A stretch of 11,944 nucleotides of DNA from an uncultured Schwartzia sp. (lineage in GTDB: Bacteria; Bacillota; Negativicutes; Selenomonadales; Selenomonadaceae): assembly GCA_905372875.1 (NCBI GenBank), contig CAJPQU010000057.1, positions 1 to 11,944 on the forward strand, given 5' to 3'. A program made the translations under genes and the position numbers. The notes beneath the pieces are model-generated. The model searched no databases and had not been told where the DNA came from. It was given only the letters and a program-made list of their open reading frames with translations. Shown here in pieces: positions 1 to 7,311 of the stretch (within the stretch, counting starts at the first letter, position 1; each line of letters opens with the position of its first letter).

Positions 1-65
1 TATTTATGCTATCCAAAGATTTATTTCTTTGATGGAGAATACTTTCGCTTCGGGAGGCGACAGCG

Positions 66-524
66 ATGAATATGTTGGAAAAACTCAAAAATTTACTCAT
101 GCCGGAAATTATTGAAGAAGAAGAGATTGAGGAGCAGGAAGACGTGGCGATGGAAGAAACACGCCAAGTGGTGAATGGAACTCCGCTCGTTTCGCCTTTC
201 GATCGGCCTAAACCGGCCATGGCTTCGGCTCGGCCGCAGCTTTCTGTCCGCGCGAATCAGGTGGAGGAATTGGCGGTGGATATTTACGTTCCCACGGCTT
301 TTGCGCAAGTGGCGGGCATTGCCGACGATTTGATCGCCAAGAAGGCTGCGATCGTGAATTATGAGAGGGTGGAAGGGAACGAACAGCGCCGTATCTGCGA
401 TTTCATCAACGGTGTATGTTACATCTTGGACGGAGAAGCGCGCCGGATATCGGACGGCATGGTACTGTACGTTCCGACGGGCGTCAACGTCGTGTCGGCG
501 CGGACGGCTGCCGCTAAAAAATAA
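66..524 (+). CDS. sepF: Cell division protein SepF
   Basis: SepF is a cytoplasmic, membrane-bound partner of FtsZ that tethers and aligns FtsZ filaments at the division septum. The 152-residue product has the family layout. Residues 1-14 (MNMLEKLKNLLMPE) form an amphipathic membrane-targeting helix, then comes a very acidic linker (about 15-30), a low-complexity Pro-rich stretch, and the conserved SepF/DUF552 core at about 66-146. The core shows the QRRICDFINGVCYILDGEARRI block with a downstream LYVPTGVNV strand. The ATG is supported by GGGAGG eight bases upstream (52-57). In Firmicutes sepF usually sits downstream of yggS/ylmE near ftsZ. That part lies outside the window, so co-transcription with upstream genes is likely but not shown. 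A terminator follows directly. Function is taken from the family; the assignment is firm. Confidence 0.93.
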   Translation: MNMLEKLKNLLMPEIIEEEEIEEQEDVAMEETRQVVNGTPLVSPFDRPKPAMASARPQLSVRANQVEELAVDIYVPTAFAQVAGIADDLIAKKAAIVNYERVEGNEQRRICDFINGVCYILDGEARRISDGMVLYVPTGVNVVSARTAAAKK

Positions 525-538
525 GCAGGGTTCATTTC

Positions 539-576
539 AGCAAAGCGATGGGGCGACCGGTCGCTTTGCTTTCTTT
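539..576 (+). terminator. Intrinsic terminator after sepF
   Basis: A perfect 10-bp stem, AGCAAAGCGA (539-548) with TCGCTTTGCT (561-570), has a 12-base loop and is followed by TTCTTT. It sits 15 bases after the sepF stop, so it should end the sepF transcript. It also argues against translation of pepD from any start upstream of about 577. Confidence 0.8.
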
Positions 577-612
577 ATGCCCTTTTTAGGGTACGGGAAA
601 GGAGCGGATTTT

Positions 613-2073
613 TTGCTGCGGGATGAGGAGATATTGGAGAGCGTTTTGTCTGAATTTGAAAAATTGGCGGCGATTCCCCGGCCTTCGGGGGAGGAGAGAG
701 CCGTCAGCGACTATTTGCGCGGTACATTTTCCCGGCTGGGCTGTACGGTAGTACAGGACGATGTGTACAATGTGATCGCTGATTTGGCGGCGACACCGGG
801 CTATGAGCGGGTGCCGCGGACGATTTTGCAGGGACACATGGATATGGTGTGCGTGGCCGACGAAGGTGTGGTCTATGATCCTCGGCGCGATCCCATCCGG
901 TTGGTGAGGACGGAGAAGTATCTCGCGGCCGACGGAACGAGTCTGGGGGCTGATGATGGCATCGGGGTGGCGGAGATCCTGCACCTCGTTCAGCACGCGC
1001 CGGAGCCTCATGGGCCGCTGCGCGCGATCATCACCGTAGACGAGGAGACCGGCATGACCGGAGCGCGCCGTTTGGACGCAAAATATTTGGCGGATGCGGC
1101 CTTTTGCCTGAATTGTGATTCCGAAGAAGACGATCTTTTAACTGTGGGGAGCGCCGGCGGTTTAGATATGGAATATCGCCGCTTACTTCATTGGCGTCCG
1201 GCAGGGAACGGTTCGGCGTGGAAACTCACGGTGGGCGGGCTCAAGGGCGGTCATTCCGGAGAGCGGATTGGGGACGGGCGGGGCAACGCCATCCAAATTT
1301 TGGCGCAGATACTTTTTTCCATGGGACAAGAGGGTATTCCGGTGGCTGCTGCCTCCCTGGAAGGCGGGACGGCGCGCAATGCGATTCCGGCAACGGCGGC
1401 GGCGATTTTTGTTTCCAACGTTGAGGAAGAAAAGATTCGGCAGGTTATGGTAGGGCAAAAACAGCGTTTTTTGTCCGCATACGGCAGCGTTGATCCGAAG
1501 ATCACCTTGCAGTTAGTACCGGTGGCGAAGCCGGAGCAGGTGATGGCGGCGGAAGATGCGGCAGCGCTGATGGAGCTGATTCTCGTCCTCCACAGCGGCG
1601 TTTATGCCATGTCCCCGCATTTGCCGGGACTGGTGGAAACTTCGGCCAACCTGGGCCTTTTGCAGACGGAAGAAGATGAAGCGTGGTTCACCTACTATCC
1701 TCGTTCCAGTGTCGATGAGAAACTGCGCTGGTTTCAGAACACGGGACGCTTTTTCGGGGAGAAGTTCGGCTGTTCGGTGCGGATCGGAGAGCCGATGCCT
1801 GCTTGGCAGGAGCGCCCCGACAGTCCACTGGCAGAATTGGCGGCTCGGGTCTTTCAGGAGCAGCGGGGACAAAAAATGCGCGTTGCGGCCATCCATGCGG
1901 GCTTAGAAGCCAGCTTTTTGGTAAAAAAGAATCCTGCCATCGACGTCGTTTCCGTCGGTGTCACCACGCTTGATATTCATAGTCCCCGGGAAAGGCTCCT
2001 GCTTTCCACCGTAGCCCCGCAGATTCGTCTCCTATCCGAGATTTTGCGCCGCATCGCCATTGGTGATTTTTGA
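613..2073 (+). CDS. pepD: Aminoacyl-histidine dipeptidase (peptidase M20C, PepD family)
   Basis: Cytosolic zinc dipeptidase that hydrolyses Xaa-His and other dipeptides in peptide use and turnover. From the chosen start it is 486 residues, the usual size for PepD. Expected metal and catalytic residues are visible: GHMDM (H75, D77), GADDG (D114 region), DEETG (E144/E145), CDSEE (D169) and a C-terminal DIHSPRE (H456). The insert typical of M20 dimerisation domains carries GGLKGGHSG. The start is a judgement: TTG 613 has GGAG at 601-604, eight bases upstream. An in-frame ATG at 577 lies directly behind the sepF terminator with no ribosome site, and the frame stays open back into sepF only by chance. 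No clear promoter is visible in the 40 bases between the terminator and the start, so low-level read-through or a weak promoter is possible. It shares a bidirectional terminator with the convergent acyltransferase gene. Confidence 0.9.
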   Translation: MLRDEEILESVLSEFEKLAAIPRPSGEERAVSDYLRGTFSRLGCTVVQDDVYNVIADLAATPGYERVPRTILQGHMDMVCVADEGVVYDPRRDPIRLVRTEKYLAADGTSLGADDGIGVAEILHLVQHAPEPHGPLRAIITVDEETGMTGARRLDAKYLADAAFCLNCDSEEDDLLTVGSAGGLDMEYRRLLHWRPAGNGSAWKLTVGGLKGGHSGERIGDGRGNAIQILAQILFSMGQEGIPVAAASLEGGTARNAIPATAAAIFVSNVEEEKIRQVMVGQKQRFLSAYGSVDPKITLQLVPVAKPEQVMAAEDAAALMELILVLHSGVYAMSPHLPGLVETSANLGLLQTEEDEAWFTYYPRSSVDEKLRWFQNTGRFFGEKFGCSVRIGEPMPAWQERPDSPLAELAARVFQEQRGQKMRVAAIHAGLEASFLVKKNPAIDVVSVGVTTLDIHSPRERLLLSTVAPQIRLLSEILRRIAIGDF

Positions 2074-2084
2074 GGATCATACCG

Positions 2085-2120
2085 ATAAAAAAAGAAGCCC
2101 TTTAGGGCTTCTTTTTTTAT
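2085..2120. terminator. Bidirectional intrinsic terminator between convergent genes
   Basis: A-run, AGAAGCCC, loop TTTA, GGGCTTCT, T-run forms a perfectly symmetric stem (2087-2100 with 2105-2118, extendable by AT/AT to 2085-2120). Read from either strand it is a GC stem with a U-tract of seven, so it can stop both pepD (plus) and the acyltransferase gene (minus). The minus-strand stop codon (2117-2119) lies inside the outer stem. Confidence 0.92.
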
Positions 2121-3226
2121 CCTTTACTGCCGATGGTCAGCTCGTTTACGATAGGACAACGCTTTCCTATGCGCCGTACAATGATGGCGGCGGCGACGGA
2201 GAAGGCTGCCACTGCGCCATAAAAGAGAAGTGCCAGAGGGGCAGTCATGACGAGCTGGGCACGGGTAATGAAAAGGCTGATATAGGTGATGATGACCGGG
2301 TGGACGAGATAAGCGAAATAAGAATGGCGTCCGAGAAGAGAAAACAGGGGATTCAGCCAGTGAGGATAGCGCTGGAAAGTGAATTCCGTGAAAAAGAAAA
2401 GTGACGCGCCCAACGTATAGAGAATCCCGGCCGGGCAGAGCTGATGGGCCATATTGATGGCTCCGACAGGGGGGTAGTGATCCACATAAAGAAGCCAGTA
2501 ATAATATCCCGTCAAACCGGCCAGCGAAGCGACAAAGAAAAGAACAATCCAGGGCCGCCTCCTTATCATGAAGCGTCGAAAAGCCTCAAAGCGCAGGCCC
2601 AGCCAACCGCCTAAGACAAAAATGAAGATGTAGTGAACGACCCAGTAATTGAGCCGGTTCACGAGGAGCACCTGTATATAAGGATTGGCGATGGCGTAAG
2701 GCTGAAGGAGAAAGCTGGACCAATAATCAAAAGCGATCTGGAAAAGCAATAAAAAAAACAATCCGCGGCGAGTCATCCGCCGTACCAGCCATATCCAGAC
2801 AGGCATGAAGAGATAGAACCAGAGAAGAATGACGAGAAAGTAGAGCTGATAACTGGCGAATCCGAAGAACAGGTATTTAAGGATAGCCCGGAGATTCAGC
2901 AGCATGGGGTCGCGAAAGAGCAGAGTGTAGTGGAGAATATAAAAAGCCGACCAGACGAGATAAGGAATAAGGACGGCGCGCAGGCGCCGCCGCAAAAAAT
3001 TTCGATAAGAAAAAGGGACGCCGGGATCGAGATGATAAAAAAGCCCGAAAGCCGAGATGAAAAAGAAGATCGGCACGGAAAACCGGGTTACGATCTCAAA
3101 CAGCGCCACCAGGTGAATGTTTGGCGTCGGATTCGCCAAATACTGAGAGCCGATGTGGATACCGATGACCCCGAGCATCGAGATGCCACGTATATATTCG
3201 ATGGCGTCGAGGTGCGGCTTGTCCAT
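2117..3226 (-). CDS. Acyltransferase family 3 integral membrane protein
   Basis: A 369-residue polytopic membrane protein of the Acyl_transf_3 family (OafA/YrhL/IcaC-like), whose members transfer acyl groups such as acetyl or succinyl to extracellular or cell-wall glycans. Visible family features are an N-terminal DAIEYIRGISMLGVIGIHIGS segment with R13 and H24 in the first membrane helix, FSVPIFFFISAF in the second, and the basic loop RRRLRAVLIPYLVW. About ten hydrophobic helices follow to the C-terminus. I chose ATG 3226, sixteen bases after the upstream stop codon and preceded by GAGAGG. A TTG at 3253 would add nine residues and overlap the upstream gene. It is the second gene of a two-gene unit with the SIMPL protein. 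Neither the acyl donor nor the glycan can be read from the sequence, and no polysaccharide cluster surrounds it. Confidence 0.85.
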   Translation of the reverse strand: MDKPHLDAIEYIRGISMLGVIGIHIGSQYLANPTPNIHLVALFEIVTRFSVPIFFFISAFGLFYHLDPGVPFSYRNFLRRRLRAVLIPYLVWSAFYILHYTLLFRDPMLLNLRAILKYLFFGFASYQLYFLVILLWFYLFMPVWIWLVRRMTRRGLFFLLLFQIAFDYWSSFLLQPYAIANPYIQVLLVNRLNYWVVHYIFIFVLGGWLGLRFEAFRRFMIRRRPWIVLFFVASLAGLTGYYYWLLYVDHYPPVGAINMAHQLCPAGILYTLGASLFFFTEFTFQRYPHWLNPLFSLLGRHSYFAYLVHPVIITYISLFITRAQLVMTAPLALLFYGAVAAFSVAAAIIVRRIGKRCPIVNELTIGSKG

Positions 3227-3242
3227 AGAAGACGCGATCCTC

Positions 3243-3962
3243 TCAGTCGGCAAGGCGGAATTCTACCCGGACGTCAGCCGTCAGTGTCAACGTGCCGCCC
3301 TCGATGGGGGTCGCGTCTGATGCGACAGCACTGGCCATCAGACGTTCCATGGGATAGGGGGGCATGATAGCGGTATTTTCCGATACGTTTACGACGCCGA
3401 CGATGGATTTTCCCATGGCGCGGGCGATGATGTCCGCTTTTTCCCGCGCGTCTTTTACTGCGGCCGTCAGGGCTTCCCGCCGCAGGGAACGGGGATCACG
3501 GATAGAAAAATCGAGGGAATTTACGTTGTTGGCACCGTTTGTGAGTGCCGTGTCGATGATCTGCCCGATCTTCGTGATGTCTTGGATGCGGACGAGGATC
3601 GTATTATTGACCGTGTAGCCGGTGATGGTACCCCGTTGGGCATCTTCGTAGCTGTATTCCGGACTGAAATTGTAGTTTTGTGTCTGGATATCACGGGCCG
3701 CTATTCCTAAATCGGCCAATGCGTCACAAATACGTTGACTGGCGGAAGCGTTCGTTTCCTGTGCTTCCCGCGCTACCACAGAATGGGTCGTTACCCCCAG
3801 GGAGATCATTGCCTGATCCGCAGCACCCTGTACGCTGCCCCTCCCGCTGACAGAGAGCGAGGCACCGGTTGACGCGGTGTCCGCTGCTTCTGTGGTGGGG
3901 CTCGGCACCACAACGATCGCCATCAAGACAACAAGTACCCCTAAGAAAAAATTTCGTTTCAT
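3243..3962 (-). CDS. Secreted SIMPL-domain (DUF541) protein
   Basis: A 239-residue exported protein. Residues 1-26 are a signal peptide: KR, a long hydrophobic core, and likely cleavage near TEA-AD. The remainder matches the SIMPL/DUF541 domain, with an LSVSGRGSV opening strand, a SLGVTT strand, a helix with Ala-rich repeats, and the ALTAAVKDAREKADIIARAMG helix followed by GVVNVSE, which is highly characteristic. SIMPL proteins include BP26/OMP28-like periplasmic proteins; their biochemical role is largely unknown and envelope or oxidative stress roles have been suggested. ATG 3962 is preceded by AAAGGA at nine bases and sits about 40 bases behind a good sigma-70-type promoter. The frame stays open upstream but without export logic. 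It is followed after 16 bases by the acyltransferase, probably in one transcript. Confidence 0.88.
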   Translation of the reverse strand: MKRNFFLGVLVVLMAIVVVPSPTTEAADTASTGASLSVSGRGSVQGAADQAMISLGVTTHSVVAREAQETNASASQRICDALADLGIAARDIQTQNYNFSPEYSYEDAQRGTITGYTVNNTILVRIQDITKIGQIIDTALTNGANNVNSLDFSIRDPRSLRREALTAAVKDAREKADIIARAMGKSIVGVVNVSENTAIMPPYPMERLMASAVASDATPIEGGTLTLTADVRVEFRLAD

Positions 3963-4008
3963 CCTGTCTTCATCCTTTCTCTGTACCACAGATAAAAATC
4001 CTTTGTCT

Positions 4009-4037
4009 ATCATAGCCGCTTCCCTTGGCTTTGTAAA
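4009..4037 (-). promoter_or_regulatory. Sigma-A-type promoter for the SIMPL/acyltransferase unit
   Basis: On the minus strand TTTACA (4032-4037) and TATGAT (4009-4014) are separated by exactly 17 bases. Each hexamer differs from consensus at one position. The predicted transcription start near 4003 gives a leader of roughly 40 bases before ATG 3962. This supports the shorter signal-peptide start over longer reading-frame extensions. Confidence 0.72.
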
Positions 4038-4127
4038 GAATGTCGAAAGAATAAAATCTACATTTAAGAAAGTACTGATAAAGATCGCGGTCCGCTTTTG
4101 TCCGCGTCGTTTACCGGAAAACATGCC

Positions 4128-4157
4128 TTGACAATCACTCTTTGCCGATAGTATACT
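4128..4157 (+). promoter_or_regulatory. Strong promoter for tRNA-Leu
   Basis: A consensus TTGACA (4128-4133) and TATACT (4152-4157) are separated by 18 bases, 27 bases upstream of the mature tRNA 5' end. The expected start near 4164 leaves a short 5' leader for RNase P removal. It diverges from the minus-strand SIMPL promoter. Confidence 0.82.
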
Positions 4158-4184
4158 ATCTTTCGTTAACATATTTTCTGCTTT

Positions 4185-4270
4185 GCCGAAGTGGCGGAAT
4201 TGGCAGACGCACTTGACTCAAAATCAAGCGGTCACAAACCGTGCCGGTTCGAGTCCGGCCTTCGGCACCA
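4185..4270 (+). tRNA. tRNA-Leu (anticodon CAA)
   Basis: A class II tRNA of 86 bases with encoded CCA. The acceptor stem GCCGAAG pairs with CTTCGGC. The anticodon arm CTTGA-CTCAAAA-TCAAG gives anticodon CAA (reads UUG). A long variable arm (CGGTCACAAACCG) is present as expected for leucine, and the T arm is GCCGG-TTCGAGT-CCGGC. It is a single-gene unit with its own promoter and terminator. Its anticodon is not the one expected to read the CTC specifier of the leuA T-box in this window. Confidence 0.96.
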
Positions 4271-4278
4271 AATATCAT

Positions 4279-4311
4279 GGTTCGACAGGGATGTCTGTCG
4301 GGCCTTTTCTT
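4279..4311 (+). terminator. Intrinsic terminator after tRNA-Leu
   Basis: GGTTCGACAG (4279-4288) pairs with CTGTCGGGCC (4295-4304) over ten pairs, including two G-U pairs, with loop GGATGT, followed by TTTTCTT. It begins eight bases after the CCA end. Confidence 0.75.
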
Positions 4312-4444
4312 ATGGGAAAATTTCGGTTGATTCATGCGGTTTACGGGATATGCGGGCCCTTTTTCCCGGTATTTTTCATGTTTCCGTGCCATGATCAAAC
4401 AATATATGAGAATATGCGCGTGATGGCGGGAGATGAGGGCAGGT

Positions 4445-5368
4445 ATGAGGCGGCATTGGCGAATCCTGTGTTTCCTGATGATGCTCAGTTTGGCACTTGT
4501 ATCCTTGGTGGGATGCGGCATACCGATGGAGAAGTCGGCGGTGGCCTCCCATCTTACGGTAAAGATGTTGGATGTAGGGCAGGGGGACGCCATCCTCATC
4601 CGCACGTCGGACGAAACGATTCTCATCGACACAGGGGATACCGACGAAGCAGCGAAGTTAAAAGCCGCTCTCGATAAAGAAGGCGTTAAGACCATCGATA
4701 AGTTAATCATCACCCATCCCCATCGTGATCATTTGGGCGGCTCGGCCATGGTGTTTCAAAATTACGCTGTTAAGGCCGTATACGATAATGGGCAGCCGAC
4801 TACGCCTAAATTTTATCGTGACTATTTGAAGACGATCAAAGTGAAAAATATCCCGTATAAAACCTTGCGGGACGGCGATCGATTGGATTTTGGCGGCGGC
4901 GTTTCTTTTACGATCCTCTCTCCCACCGAGGAGATGGTGCAAGAAGGGGGCCGTGAGGCGGACGGAAAGATCAATCTGAATCTTAACTCGCTGGTAGGGC
5001 GGCTCGCTTATGGCAATTTTGCCATGATGTTCACCGGCGACGCGGAGAAACCGACGGAACAGGCGCTGTTGAAGCGCCATCCCGCGGGCGATTTACGGTG
5101 TCAGGTTTTAAAAGCCGGACACCATGGCAGTAAGACATCTTCCGGTCTGGCATTTTTAAAGGCGGTGCAGCCGGAAGTGGCATTGATTTCCTGCGGGGCA
5201 GGCAATTCATATCGTCATCCGCATGCCTCGGTGCGTCGAAGCTATGAGAAACAGCGTATCGATTTTTATCGTACGGATGTAAACGGGACGATCACCGTGG
5301 AATCCGACGGTCAGACGTATCGCGTGACGCCGGAGCGGGGCGTGAAGAACAGCAATAAGGGGAATTGA
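4445..5368 (+). CDS. ComEC-like metallo-beta-lactamase-fold lipoprotein
   Basis: A 307-residue predicted lipoprotein. A basic N-terminus and hydrophobic segment end in the lipobox LVGC (Cys24), so the mature protein should be anchored outside the cytoplasm. The rest is a metallo-beta-lactamase domain of the type found at the C-terminus of the DNA-uptake protein ComEC: DVGQGDA (43-49), LIDTGD (60-65), the metal motif THPHRDH (H91, H93, D95, H96), NLNSLV, FTGDAE (D199) and LKAGHHGS (H226/H227), then a late RHPH. All metal ligands appear intact, so a hydrolase, possibly a nuclease or phosphodiesterase, is plausible; the substrate is unknown. The ComEC membrane domains are absent. ATG 4445 has GAGGG five bases upstream; ATG 4433 is an in-frame alternative without a usable ribosome site. 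It is followed after one base by the DUF3006 gene, a pairing I recall from other Firmicutes. Confidence 0.87.
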   Translation: MRRHWRILCFLMMLSLALVSLVGCGIPMEKSAVASHLTVKMLDVGQGDAILIRTSDETILIDTGDTDEAAKLKAALDKEGVKTIDKLIITHPHRDHLGGSAMVFQNYAVKAVYDNGQPTTPKFYRDYLKTIKVKNIPYKTLRDGDRLDFGGGVSFTILSPTEEMVQEGGREADGKINLNLNSLVGRLAYGNFAMMFTGDAEKPTEQALLKRHPAGDLRCQVLKAGHHGSKTSSGLAFLKAVQPEVALISCGAGNSYRHPHASVRRSYEKQRIDFYRTDVNGTITVESDGQTYRVTPERGVKNSNKGN

Positions 5369-5369
5369 T

Positions 5370-5615
5370 ATGGCGGGTACGAAATCGACGGCCATCACCA
5401 TAAAGGCGGTTATTGACCGTTACGAAGGAGATAAAACGGTGCTTTTGGTGGGGCCGGAGGAGCGTCCGGTCGTCTTTCCTACCGCTTATCTGCCTCCTTT
5501 TTTGGATGAGGGGGCCTATCTTCGCATAGATATTGCTTTCGATCAGGAGACGACAGCCCGGGCGGAAAAAGAGGCGTCCGATCTTTTGCGAGAGTTACAG
5601 GAGAAGAACCGATGA
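5370..5615 (+). CDS. DUF3006 family small protein
   Basis: An 81-residue protein without signal peptide or membrane segment. It fits DUF3006: an ITIKAVIDRYEGDKTVLLVG opening (beta strands around an IDRYEG motif), a central VVFPTAYLPPFLDEGAYLRI, and a charged C-terminal helix (FDQETTARAEKEASDLLRELQEK). The function of the family is unknown. The start has AAGGGG seven bases upstream. The gene begins one base after the metallo-beta-lactamase stop and overlaps the following amidase by four bases (ATGA), so all three are almost certainly translationally coupled. Because it appears cytoplasmic while its neighbours are exported, a direct complex with them is not obvious. Confidence 0.82.
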   Translation: MAGTKSTAITIKAVIDRYEGDKTVLLVGPEERPVVFPTAYLPPFLDEGAYLRIDIAFDQETTARAEKEASDLLRELQEKNR

Positions 5616-6658
5616 AAAAATGGCGTTTTCTTTATCTGGCGCTTTGCTGCTTTTTCCTTTTGCCGACGCTGGGCATGGCCGCCCCCGTGCAGCGCGTGGT
5701 GTCCTTTCAATCACAGGTAATGGAAGAGGATGGGCAGACATTTCTGCGCTGTGAGATTGGCTTGTCTCAGGCTCCGGCCGATTACTCTGTGAAAGAGGGC
5801 GGCGTTCTGCGGCCTAAGAGGCTGCTGATCGATTTCCCCAACACCGATTTGGGCGATTTCCCGCGGGAGTATCCGTTGGGCGATACCTATGCACGGCGGG
5901 CAGCGTTTTATGAAGCGGGGGATCATGCCCGTGTCGATGTGGCGATGGTCGCACCGGCGGAGGAAGCGAATTACCGTGTATCTACGCTGCCGCCGGATAA
6001 GCAGAATAAACTGCCCTGGCGATTGGTGATTGATATTTACAATGAGGAAGAGCAGGGAGCGTCGGCACAAATTGACGGCGTCAGGGGACACACCATTGTC
6101 ATCGACCCGGGACATGGCGGTTCTGATACCGGTGCGGTAGGAGTAGACGGCCTTCGGGAAAAAGACGTCACACTTCTGGTGGCACAGCGGGTGCAGGAAC
6201 TTCTGAGGAGCTCGGGCGCTAACGTGGTGATGACCCGGGAGGATGATCGGGACGTTTACGGTCCGAACGCCACGGATGCGCAGGAATTACAGGCTCGGGT
6301 AGATGTGGGCGAAGCCGCGGCCAAGGCGGAAGTTTTCCTTTCCATTCACTGCAACGCGTTTGCGAAGCCGGCGGCGAATGGGACGGAGACGTTTTACTAT
6401 CCTAAGACCTGGCAGGATATGGCGCTGGCACAGGCTCTGCAGGACGGGATGATCGATCACGGCGGGCGGCGCAATCGCGGTATCAAAGAGGCACGATTCT
6501 ATGTGCTTCATAATTCTTCTCTGCCCGCCGCTTTGGTGGAGCTGGCATTTATTACAAATCCCACGGAAAAGAACCTTTTGGCGAATGAGAGTTTCCAGCA
6601 GGAAATGGCGTTGGGGATATGCGAGGGGCTGGCCAATTATTTCGCGGCCCTGCGGTGA
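5612..6658 (+). CDS. N-acetylmuramoyl-L-alanine amidase (AMIN + Amidase_3)
   Basis: An exported zinc amidase that cuts the amide bond between N-acetylmuramic acid and L-alanine of peptidoglycan, used in cell separation and wall remodelling. The 348 residues comprise a signal peptide (about 1-23, ending GMA-AP), an N-terminal AMIN-like beta domain (about 27-145) that usually targets the enzyme to wall or septum, and an Amidase_3 domain (about 160-347). Zinc and catalytic residues are visible: DPGHGG (H168), LREKD (E183), SIHCNA (H246) and VELAFITN (E310). The start overlaps the DUF3006 stop (ATGA) and has GGAG eight bases upstream. It has no obvious extra SH3 or SPOR domains. The AMIN assignment rests on position and strand pattern, so it is less certain than the catalytic domain. 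Confidence 0.92.
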   Translation: MKKWRFLYLALCCFFLLPTLGMAAPVQRVVSFQSQVMEEDGQTFLRCEIGLSQAPADYSVKEGGVLRPKRLLIDFPNTDLGDFPREYPLGDTYARRAAFYEAGDHARVDVAMVAPAEEANYRVSTLPPDKQNKLPWRLVIDIYNEEEQGASAQIDGVRGHTIVIDPGHGGSDTGAVGVDGLREKDVTLLVAQRVQELLRSSGANVVMTREDDRDVYGPNATDAQELQARVDVGEAAAKAEVFLSIHCNAFAKPAANGTETFYYPKTWQDMALAQALQDGMIDHGGRRNRGIKEARFYVLHNSSLPAALVELAFITNPTEKNLLANESFQQEMALGICEGLANYFAALR

Positions 6659-6688
6659 TCATTTTGGGAGAGGACAGGCGATGGTAAA

Positions 6689-7255
6689 ATGCGGAAATAT
6701 ACCTTACTTCTGATGGCGCTGCTGACAGCGCTGACACTTCTGATGGCGGGGTGCGACAAAGAAAATACGGCGGCAACGACGAATCCTTCAGCGGGGGAAC
6801 AGAATTCCCCCAAACAGGGGATGTCAAAGCCGGAAGTGGATAAACCGGCCACGGTGGAGGTTAAGCTCTATTATCCCGACGAGGAAGGGGAAAAGGTGGT
6901 TCCGGTCAAAGCAGAGGTGGCGGCGAAGGATAAATATAAGGCTGTGGTTGAGGCTTTGATCAAGGGGACTGACACCCCTCATCTGACCGGTATATTCCCT
7001 AAGGGGACTAAGGTGAATCGGGTGACGGTGCAAAACGGGATGGCTACGGTTGATTTCAGTCCCGAACTCGTCGAACGTTTCGTTGGCGGGTCCACCGGCG
7101 AGGAAATGCTGGTGGGCTCTTTGGTGAATACTTTAACGGAGTTCCCTGAAATCACGTCTGTACAAATCATCGTGAACGGCAAGGCGATTGAAACGATTTC
7201 CGGTCATCTTGATATCAGTGCCCCTTTCACTCGGCAAGTCGATTTACTGAAATAA
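6689..7255 (+). CDS. GerMN-domain lipoprotein
   Basis: A 188-residue predicted lipoprotein: hydrophobic signal with lipobox MAGC (Cys22), a low-complexity Asn/Ser/Pro linker (about 23-53), then a GerMN domain (about 55-180). The domain shows VKLYYPD, the helix YKAVVEALIKG, IFPKGTKVNRVTVQNGMATVDFS, GGSTGEEMLVGSLVNTLTEFPEITSVQIIVNGK, all typical of GerM and of the LpqB N-terminal domain. GerM is known from sporulation and germination in Bacillus, but the domain also occurs in non-sporulating species as an envelope lipoprotein, often beside Amidase_3 amidases as here. It lies 30 bases after the amidase stop. Its ribosome site is weak; a better one serves an overlapping ten-codon frame at 6681-6713. 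Confidence 0.88.
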   Translation: MRKYTLLLMALLTALTLLMAGCDKENTAATTNPSAGEQNSPKQGMSKPEVDKPATVEVKLYYPDEEGEKVVPVKAEVAAKDKYKAVVEALIKGTDTPHLTGIFPKGTKVNRVTVQNGMATVDFSPELVERFVGGSTGEEMLVGSLVNTLTEFPEITSVQIIVNGKAIETISGHLDISAPFTRQVDLLK

Positions 7256-7262
7256 TAAAAAC

Positions 7263-7293
7263 CGCTCAGCCGTGTGGCTGGGCGTTTTCTTTT
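7263..7293 (+). terminator. Intrinsic terminator after the envelope cluster
   Basis: CGCTCAGCC (7263-7271) pairs with GGCTGGGCG (7276-7284) with one G-U pair and loop GTGT, followed by TTTTCTTTT. It lies seven bases after the GerMN stop and only 18 bases before the thiC start. It either ends the envelope transcript or lets part of it read into thiC. Confidence 0.87.
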
Positions 7294-7311
7294 AGGGAGG
7301 AAACATAAGCT

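Noticed and set aside
361..612. Long in-frame extension of the pepD reading frame into sepF
   Set aside because: It overlaps sepF in another frame, crosses a terminator, and its translation shows no resemblance to PepD N-termini.
4312..4444. Promoter for the metallo-beta-lactamase cluster
   Set aside because: TTTCCG with TATATG or TATGAG near 4383-4410 is the best pair, but the -35 is too poor to call. The cluster must have a promoter after the tRNA terminator, yet I cannot place it.
4156..4713. Open frames on both strands across the tRNA-Leu gene
   Set aside because: They translate the tRNA (for example the familiar GRTRTGT-type peptide antisense to a tRNA). They are artefacts, with no family match or ribosome site.
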